This document shows, piece by piece, positions 58,981 to 64,000 of a stretch of 64,000 nucleotides of DNA (position 1 is the first letter of the stretch; every line of letters begins with the position of its first letter). The notes under the pieces are model-generated. The model was not told where the DNA came from, did no database searches, and was given only the letters and a program-made list of their open reading frames with translations. Source of the stretch: Streptomyces sp. NBC_00258 (GTDB taxonomy: Bacteria > Actinomycetota > Actinomycetes > Streptomycetales > Streptomycetaceae). Both the position numbers and the translations under genes were made by a program. Where the stretch lies: contig NZ_CP108081.1 of NCBI RefSeq assembly GCF_036182465.1, positions 5,704,001 through 5,768,000 of the forward strand. The letters are read 5' to 3'.

Positions 58981-60852
58981 CTAAAGAGGCGGCTCTTGCT
59001 GGACGACCGCCAACAATGCGCCCACCTCGACCTGCTGCCCCGGAGTCGCGTGCAGGGCCGTGAGTGTGCCTGTCGCCGGGGCTGTGATCTTGTGTTCCAT
59101 CTTCATTGCCTCCAGCCAGATGAGGGGGTCTCCGGCCTGTACGGCGGAGCCGGTGGTCAGGCCGTCGGCGATTCGGGCGACCGTGCCGGGCATGGGGGCC
59201 AGGAGGGAGCCGGGGGCCTGCTGGGCGGTGGGGTCCGGGAAGCGGGGCAGGGCGGTGAGTGCGGTGGTGTTCACGTAGACGCGGTCGTCGTGGCGGGTGA
59301 CGTCGAACTTCCGCCGTACGCCGTCGATTTCGAGTACGACGAGATCAGCGGTGGCGCTCAGCACGCGGACGCCGTCGGCCGTCAGGCCCTCGCGGGTGTG
59401 CCGGTAGTGGACCTCGTGTTCGCCGTCCGCCGAGGCGTAGCGCTTGGTCTGGGGCTGGGAGGGCAGGTTGCGCCAGCCGCCGAACCGGGAGCGGCCGTGG
59501 GCGTCCGCGAGGGCGGCGGCCAAGGGGGCGTACGGGTCCGGGTCGGCCGTGGTGAGGTCGGTCAGGTGGCGTTCGTAGAAGGCCGTGTCCATGCGGGCCG
59601 TCGTGAACTCCTCGTGGCGCAGGGAGCGTACGAGGAGGTCGCGGTTGGTGACGGGGCCGTGGATCGTGGCCCGCTCCAGGGCTCCGGCGAGCCGGCGGAT
59701 CGCCTCCGCGCGCGTGGGGGCGTACGCGACGGCCTTGGCGAGCATGGCGTCGTAGTGGACGCCGATCGTGTCGCCGTCCTCGTAGCCGGTGTCCAGGCGG
59801 ATGCCGGGTACGGAGAGGCGGTGCAGGGTGCCGGTCTGCGGGGCCCAGTTCTGGGCGGGGTCCTCGGCGTAGAGGCGGGCCTCGACGGCGTGGCCGGACG
59901 ACTGCGGTGGTTCGCCGTCCAGCCGCGCTCCCTCGGCGACGCTCAGCTGCAGGGCGACCAGGTCGATGCCGAACACCGCTTCCGTCACCGGGTGTTCGAC
60001 CTGGAGGCGGGTGTTCATCTCCAGGAAGTGGACGTCCTCCCCGGAGACCAGGAACTCGACGGTGCCCGCGCCCGCGTAGGTGATCGTGCGGGCGGCGGCC
60101 GTCGCCGCGGAGCGCAGGCGCCGTTCGACTCCGGGGGCGAGGGCCGGCGCGGGGGCCTCCTCGATCACCTTCTGGTGGCGGCGCTGGAGGGAGCAGTCGC
60201 GGGTGCCATAGGCCCACACGGTGCCGTGGGTGTCGGCGACGATCTGCACCTCGACATGGCGTCCGTGCTCGACGTACGGCTCGACGAAGACCGTGCCGTC
60301 CCCGAAGGCGCCCTGGGCCTCGGCCGACGCGGCCTCCAACTCGCTCTTGAGGTCGGCGAGTTCGCGGACGATCCGCATGCCCCGGCCGCCGCCGCCCGAC
60401 GCCGCCTTCACGAGGACGGGCAGATCGGCCTCGGTCACCGTGTCGGGGTCCAGGGGAGCGAGCAGCGGCACCCCGGCGGCCGCCATCAGCTCCTTGGCGC
60501 GGGTCTTGGAGGCCATCGCCTCGATCGCCTCGGGCGGGGGGCCGATCCAGACCAGGCCCGCGTCGAGGACGGCCCGCGCGAAGTCGGCGTTCTCCGACAG
60601 GAAGCCGTATCCGGGGTGGACGGCCTCCGCTCCGGCCGTCAGGGCGGCCTTCACGATCAGCTCGCCGCGCAGATACGTCTCGGAGGGCGTCGAGCCCGGC
60701 AGGCGTACCGCGGTGTCGGCCACGCGCGTGTGGAGGGCGTTCTCGTCGGCGTCCGAGTAGACGGCGACAGTTCGGATGTCCAACTCACGGCAGGTGCGGA
60801 AGACGCGGCAGGCGATCTCGCCCCGGTTGGCGACCAGAAGACTCGAAATCAT
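58981..60852 (-). CDS. Biotin carboxylase-biotin carrier subunit of an acyl-CoA carboxylase
   Basis: 623 residues. Biotin carboxylase domain (~1-450): LLVANRGEIACRVFRTCRELDI, HPGYGFLSENADFARAVLDAGLVWIGPP, the ATP loop KAASGGGGRGMRIV, EEAPAPAL, and FLEMNTRLQVEHPVTEAVFGIDLV. A middle linker precedes the C-terminal biotin domain (~545-620) with biotinyl-Lys in EAMKMEHKI. Works with the carboxyltransferase gene 8 bp upstream. The substrate may be propionyl-, methylcrotonyl- or geranyl-CoA; AtuA and acyl-CoA dehydrogenase neighbours favour the latter two. ATG 60852 behind AGAGGT. Confidence 0.92.
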   Translation of the reverse strand: MISSLLVANRGEIACRVFRTCRELDIRTVAVYSDADENALHTRVADTAVRLPGSTPSETYLRGELIVKAALTAGAEAVHPGYGFLSENADFARAVLDAGLVWIGPPPEAIEAMASKTRAKELMAAAGVPLLAPLDPDTVTEADLPVLVKAASGGGGRGMRIVRELADLKSELEAASAEAQGAFGDGTVFVEPYVEHGRHVEVQIVADTHGTVWAYGTRDCSLQRRHQKVIEEAPAPALAPGVERRLRSAATAAARTITYAGAGTVEFLVSGEDVHFLEMNTRLQVEHPVTEAVFGIDLVALQLSVAEGARLDGEPPQSSGHAVEARLYAEDPAQNWAPQTGTLHRLSVPGIRLDTGYEDGDTIGVHYDAMLAKAVAYAPTRAEAIRRLAGALERATIHGPVTNRDLLVRSLRHEEFTTARMDTAFYERHLTDLTTADPDPYAPLAAALADAHGRSRFGGWRNLPSQPQTKRYASADGEHEVHYRHTREGLTADGVRVLSATADLVVLEIDGVRRKFDVTRHDDRVYVNTTALTALPRFPDPTAQQAPGSLLAPMPGTVARIADGLTTGSAVQAGDPLIWLEAMKMEHKITAPATGTLTALHATPGQQVEVGALLAVVQQEPPL

Positions 60853-60860
60853 GGGACCTC

Positions 60861-62468
60861 TCACATCCGGAAGACGCCGAAGCCGCCGCGTGCGCCTTCG
60901 TAGGGCGCCGTGTGGATCGCGGACAGGCACAGGCCGAGGACGGTGCGGGTGTCGCGGGGGTCGATGACCCCGTCGTCGTACAGCCGCCCGGACAGGAACA
61001 TCGGCAGGGACTCGGACTCGATCTGCTGCTCGACCATGGCGCGCAGGGCGGCGTCGGCGTCCTCGTCGTAGGGCTGCCCCTTCGCGGCGGCGGACTGCCG
61101 GGCGACGATCGACAGGACACCCGCGAGCTGCTGGGGGCCCATGACGGCGGATTTGGCGCTGGGCCAGGCGAACAGGAAGCGCGGGTCGTAGGCGCGGCCG
61201 CACATGCCGTAGTGGCCCGCTCCGTAGGAGGCGCCCATGAGCACGGAGAGGTGGGGTACGCGGCTGTTGCTCACCGCGTTGATCATCATCGCGCCGTGCT
61301 TGATGATGCCGCCCTGTTCGTACTCCTTGCCGACCATGTAGCCGGTGGTGTTGTGCAGGAAGAGGAGCGGGATGTCGCGCTGGTTGGCGAGCTGGATGAA
61401 CTGGGCCGCCTTCTGGGACTCCTCGCTGAACAGCACGCCCTGGGCGTTGGCGAGGATGCCGACGGGGTAGCCGTGGAGCGTCGCCCAGCCCGTCGTGAGG
61501 CTCGTTCCGTAGAGGGGCTTGAACTCGTCGAAGTCGGAGGCGTCGACGAGGCGCGCGACGACCTCGCGGGGGTCGAAGGGGGTGCGCAGATCCCCGGGGA
61601 CGATGCCGAGCAGTTCGTCCTCGTCGTACTTGGGCGGGGCGGCCGGGCCCGGATCTCCGTACGCCTTGCGGTGGTTGAGGCGGGCGACGACGCGCCGCGC
61701 CTGTCTGAGGGCGTCCTGCTCGTCGACGGCGAAGTAGTCGGCGAGGCCCGACACGCGCGCGTGCATCTCGGCGCCGCCCAGCGACTCGTCGTCGCTCTCC
61801 TCGCCGGTGGCCATCTTCACGAGCGGCGGGCCGCCGAGGAAGACCTTCGCCCGCTCCTTGACCATGATCACGTGGTCGGACATGCCGGGGATGTACGCGC
61901 CGCCCGCGGTGGAGTTCCCGAAGACGACGGCGACGGTCGGGATGCCGGCCGCCGAAAGCCGGGTGATGTCACGGAAGATGGCACCCCCGGGGATGAAGAT
62001 CTCCTTCTGGGAGGGCAGGTCGGCGCCGCCGGACTCGACGAGGCTGATGCAGGGCAGGCGGTTGGCGAGCGCGATGTCGTTCGCCCTGAGGGCCTTCTTC
62101 AGGCTCCAGGGGTTGCTGGCGCCGCCGCGCACGGTCGGGTCGTTCGCCGTGATCAGGCACTCCACGCCCTCGACGACCCCGATGCCGGTGACGAGCGAGG
62201 CGCCGACCGTGTACTCGGGGGAGGCGCTCCCCCAGGCGGCGAGAGGCGACAGCTCCAAGAAGGGTGTGTCGGGGTCGAGGAGCAGCTCGATGCGCTCTCG
62301 GGCGAGCAGTTTGCCGCGCTTTCTGTGCCGGGCGACGTACTTCTCGCCGCCGCCCGCGAGGGCCTTCGCGTGCTCCGTGCCGAGCTCGGTGAGCTTGGCG
62401 AGCATGGCCTCGCGGTGGGCGGCGTAGTCCGGGGAGGCGGTGTCCAGCGCGGACGCCAGGACCGTCAC
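60861..62468 (-). CDS. Carboxyltransferase subunit of an acyl-CoA carboxylase (methylcrotonyl-/geranyl-CoA type)
   Basis: 535 residues. N-terminal crotonase-like domain with RHRKRGKLLARERIELLLDPDTPFLELSPLAAWG and GGASNPWSLKKALRANDIALANRLPCISLVESGGADLPSQKEIFIPGGAIFRDI; C-terminal domain with PLYGTSLTTGWATLHGYPVGILANAQGVLFSEESQKAAQFIQLANQRDIPLLFLHNTTGYMVGKEYEQGGIIKHGAMMINAVSNSRVPHLSVLMGASYGAGHYGMCGRAYDPRFLFAWP. The MVGKEYEQGGIIKHGAK-type stretch is that of methylcrotonyl/geranyl-CoA carboxylase beta rather than propionyl-CoA carboxylase. GTG start overlaps the AtuA-family stop as GTGA; GGAGG lies before it. Confidence 0.9.
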   Translation of the reverse strand: MTVLASALDTASPDYAAHREAMLAKLTELGTEHAKALAGGGEKYVARHRKRGKLLARERIELLLDPDTPFLELSPLAAWGSASPEYTVGASLVTGIGVVEGVECLITANDPTVRGGASNPWSLKKALRANDIALANRLPCISLVESGGADLPSQKEIFIPGGAIFRDITRLSAAGIPTVAVVFGNSTAGGAYIPGMSDHVIMVKERAKVFLGGPPLVKMATGEESDDESLGGAEMHARVSGLADYFAVDEQDALRQARRVVARLNHRKAYGDPGPAAPPKYDEDELLGIVPGDLRTPFDPREVVARLVDASDFDEFKPLYGTSLTTGWATLHGYPVGILANAQGVLFSEESQKAAQFIQLANQRDIPLLFLHNTTGYMVGKEYEQGGIIKHGAMMINAVSNSRVPHLSVLMGASYGAGHYGMCGRAYDPRFLFAWPSAKSAVMGPQQLAGVLSIVARQSAAAKGQPYDEDADAALRAMVEQQIESESLPMFLSGRLYDDGVIDPRDTRTVLGLCLSAIHTAPYEGARGGFGVFRM

Positions 62469-64000
62469 AGCAGTACCTCCGGGATGTCGAGGTGGCGGGA
62501 GCGCAGCCATTCGCCGAGGGCCTTGGCCTGCGGATCGAAACGGTGCTGGGCCGCGACGCCCTCGCCGAGCACTCCCTCCACTACGAAGTTGAGGGCGCGC
62601 AGGTTCGGCAGGACATGGCGTACGACGGTCAAGCCGGCGGTTTCCGGAAGGAGTTCGCGGAACCGGTCGGTGGTGAGGGTGTGCGCCAGCCAGCGCCAGG
62701 CGTCGTCCGTGCAGGCCCAGACGCCGACGTTCGCGTTGCCCCCCTTGTCGCCGCTGCGGGCTCCGGCGACGAGGCCGAGGGGGGCACGGCGGGTCGGTCC
62801 CTGGAGTGGGGATCCGGGCAGCGGTTCCGGCAGCCGGGGTTCCTCCAGCGGCTCCAGTACGCGGGTGACCTGGGCCGGCATCACATGGATCCGGTGCCCG
62901 TCGTGGAGGACTGCCATATGGTCCACGTCGCCATGGGGGACGTACACATCCTCGAAGACCCCATAGGGCGCGCCCTTTCCAGGTGGCGCCAACACATGGA
63001 ATCCGGGGTAGCTGCCGAGCGCCAGCTCGACGGCGGCTCCGCTGAGGGTCCGGCCGACCGTGTCCTGGTCGGGGTCGCGCACGACGAGCCGGAGGAGGGC
63101 GCTGGCCGTCTCCTCGGTGGGGGCGTCCGGGTGATCGGTGCGGGCGAGGTCCCAACGGACGTCGGCCGGGCGGGACTTGGCCGCCATGAGCGCGGTCTCC
63201 AGCTGGGCCCGTACGAGCGCGGCCTTCTTCTCGATGTCGAGCCCGGTCAGGACGAAGACGACCTCGTTGCGGAAGCCGCCGAGCCGGTTGAGCCCGACCT
63301 TGAGGGTGGGCGGCGGGGCCTCGCCGCGCACACCGTCGATCCGTACCCGGTCGGGGCCCTCCTGGGTGAGCCGGACCGAGTCGAGGCGCGCGGTGACGTC
63401 GGGGCCCGCGTACCGGGCGCCGGACGTCTCGTACAGGAGCTGGGCGGTGACCGTGCCGAGATCCACGACGCCGCCGGTGCCGTCGTGCTTGGTGATGACG
63501 CTCGTGCCGTCCTCGTGGATCTCGGCGACGGGGAAGCCCGGGTGGTGCAGGCGCTCCGGGGCGTGCTCGGCGAAGAAGGCGTAGTTGCCGCCGGTGGCCT
63601 GCGTGCCGCACTCCAGGACGTGCCCGGCGACGACGGCACCCGCGAGCCGGTCGTACTCCCCCACGCTCGACTGCGCTCGCGCGGGGGGACCCCCACCCGG
63701 TGCCCAGCCGAAGTGGGCGGCGGCCGGTCCCGTGACCAGGGCGGCGTCCGTGACGCGGCCGGTGACGACGATGTCCGCGCCCTCGCGGAGGCAGGTGGCG
63801 ATGCCTTCGCCCCCGAGGTAGGCGTGCGCGGCGAGGCTCTTGGGGTGGCGTGCGGTGAGGTCGTCGCCCTCTACGTGCGCGACGCGCGCCGGGATGCCGA
63901 GCCGCTGGGCCAGCTCCCTCACGGCGTCGGCGAGTCCGGCCGGATTGAGGCCGCCGGCGTTGGCGACGATCCGTACGCCCTTCTCGTGCGCGAGCCCGAG
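62465..64000 (-). CDS. AtuA-family protein (acyclic terpene utilisation), 5' end beyond the window
   Basis: At least 511 codons; the frame is open to the right edge. Seen: KGVRIVANAGGLNPAGLADAVRELAQRLG, then GRVTDAALVTGPAAAHFGW, EYDRLAGAVVAGHVLECGTQATGGNYAFF and GTGGVVDLGTVTAQLLYET, matching the DUF1446/AtuA family; a C-terminal ~100-residue part (GLVAGARSGDKGGNANVGVWACTDDAWRWLAHTLT) matches the usual AtuA C-terminal domain. A 13-codon insertion (GGGPPARAQSSVGE) comes from the palindromic element at 63656-63694. Biochemical function is unproven; it is genetically tied to citronellol/geraniol and leucine-type pathways. Confidence 0.88.
   Translation of the reverse strand, partial: LGLAHEKGVRIVANAGGLNPAGLADAVRELAQRLGIPARVAHVEGDDLTARHPKSLAAHAYLGGEGIATCLREGADIVVTGRVTDAALVTGPAAAHFGWAPGGGPPARAQSSVGEYDRLAGAVVAGHVLECGTQATGGNYAFFAEHAPERLHHPGFPVAEIHEDGTSVITKHDGTGGVVDLGTVTAQLLYETSGARYAGPDVTARLDSVRLTQEGPDRVRIDGVRGEAPPPTLKVGLNRLGGFRNEVVFVLTGLDIEKKAALVRAQLETALMAAKSRPADVRWDLARTDHPDAPTEETASALLRLVVRDPDQDTVGRTLSGAAVELALGSYPGFHVLAPPGKGAPYGVFEDVYVPHGDVDHMAVLHDGHRIHVMPAQVTRVLEPLEEPRLPEPLPGSPLQGPTRRAPLGLVAGARSGDKGGNANVGVWACTDDAWRWLAHTLTTDRFRELLPETAGLTVVRHVLPNLRALNFVVEGVLGEGVAAQHRFDPQAKALGEWLRSRHLDIPEVLL
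63656..63694. repeat. In-frame 39-bp palindromic element inside the AtuA-family gene
   Basis: Reverse-complement copy of the element at 55864-55902 with three mismatches. It is in the opposite orientation relative to its host gene, yet also open in frame, adding 13 codons between the GWAPG and YDRLAG parts of the conserved fold. Confidence 0.75.

Noticed and set aside
62221..62240. Another copy of the 39-bp in-frame palindrome
   Set aside because: GGGGGAGGCGCTCCCCC here lacks the CTCGAG-type centre and encodes conserved carboxyltransferase residues.
1..64000. tRNA, rRNA, insertion sequences with transposase, prophage genes
   Set aside because: None found on inspection of both strands.

Overview
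The window is chromosomal DNA of a Streptomyces or very close relative. The evidence is very high GC with strong third-position GC bias, GTG and TTG starts, many ATGA/GTGA/TGATG stop-start overlaps, and actinobacterial families: an AfsK-type kinase, a DmdR/IdeR-type iron regulator, a DasR-like operator, a mycothiol-type isomerase fold, F420-type oxidoreductases and a GlxA-type regulator. From memory, the order afsK ... ECF sigma/anti-sigma ... purU ... dmdR1 / SIS enzyme ... citrate synthase / pdxH ... cinnamate-CoA ligase / acyl-CoA carboxylase matches the S. coelicolor core around SCO4423 to SCO4380, read left to right. I could not run an alignment.

Layout. 0.2-3.6 kb: afsK-like kinase and a VOC protein. 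3.7-31.6 kb: a catabolic region with a TetR regulator, four acyl-CoA dehydrogenases (ACADs), a thiolase-like protein, a DUF35 protein, a flavin monooxygenase, an ADP-forming acyl-CoA synthetase, a crotonase, a flavin reductase, an alcohol dehydrogenase, an SDR, a cyclase-family hydrolase, an amidohydrolase and an AMP-forming CoA ligase. Some unrelated housekeeping genes and a transporter/GlxA pair are interspersed. 31.6-36.6 kb: EF-hand protein, STAS antagonist, ECF sigma factor with anti-sigma fusion, purU, SCO4402-type protein. 36.8-46.7 kb: solute-binding lipoprotein, disordered membrane protein, HTH/TPR regulator, Prim-Pol protein, ABC exporter, hydrolase. 47.4-54.7 kb: DmdR1-like regulator, DasR-boxed SIS enzyme, PAS/GAF protein, an unusual leader region before a 2-oxoglutarate-type oxygenase, citrate synthase, pdxH. 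54.7-64 kb: a tight seven-gene leftward operon (AtuA family, carboxyltransferase, biotin carboxylase, acyl-CoA dehydrogenase, CoA ligase, enoyl-CoA hydratase, TetR) for branched-chain or terpenoid acyl-CoA degradation, cut by the right edge.

The main discovery candidate is a regulon. At least ten copies of a 15-bp palindrome, CTGAC-N5-GTCAG (some with one mismatch, one degenerate), lie in promoters of the 3.7-30.1 kb block and, in this by-eye reading, nowhere else in the window. One copy spans the start codon of the TetR gene at 3728, so that TetR is the obvious candidate repressor. Together the controlled genes can activate an acid to a CoA ester, desaturate, hydrate and oxidise it, and cleave it. 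The thiolase-like protein has Ser where thiolases carry the nucleophilic Cys. With the DUF35 protein it resembles the steroid side-chain retro-aldolase pair (Ltp2 with the DUF35 of ChsH2). The substrate is unknown; a cyclic isoprenoid or steroid-like acid is my guess.

Other structure: a REP-like repeat (core GGGGCGCGGGGAACTGCGCG) sits beside gene 3' ends at more than a dozen places, in places as inverted pairs or tandem arrays. A different 39-bp palindromic element lies in frame inside two genes in opposite orientations. A ~135-bp element occurs as an inverted pair at 16.3-16.7 kb with part of a third copy at the left edge. A long hairpin lies at 35.0-35.1 kb. The 51.1-51.4 kb leader holds an extended anti-SD complement, a possible three-way junction and a cysteine-type leader peptide. 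No rRNA, tRNA, CRISPR array, transposase or phage gene was seen.
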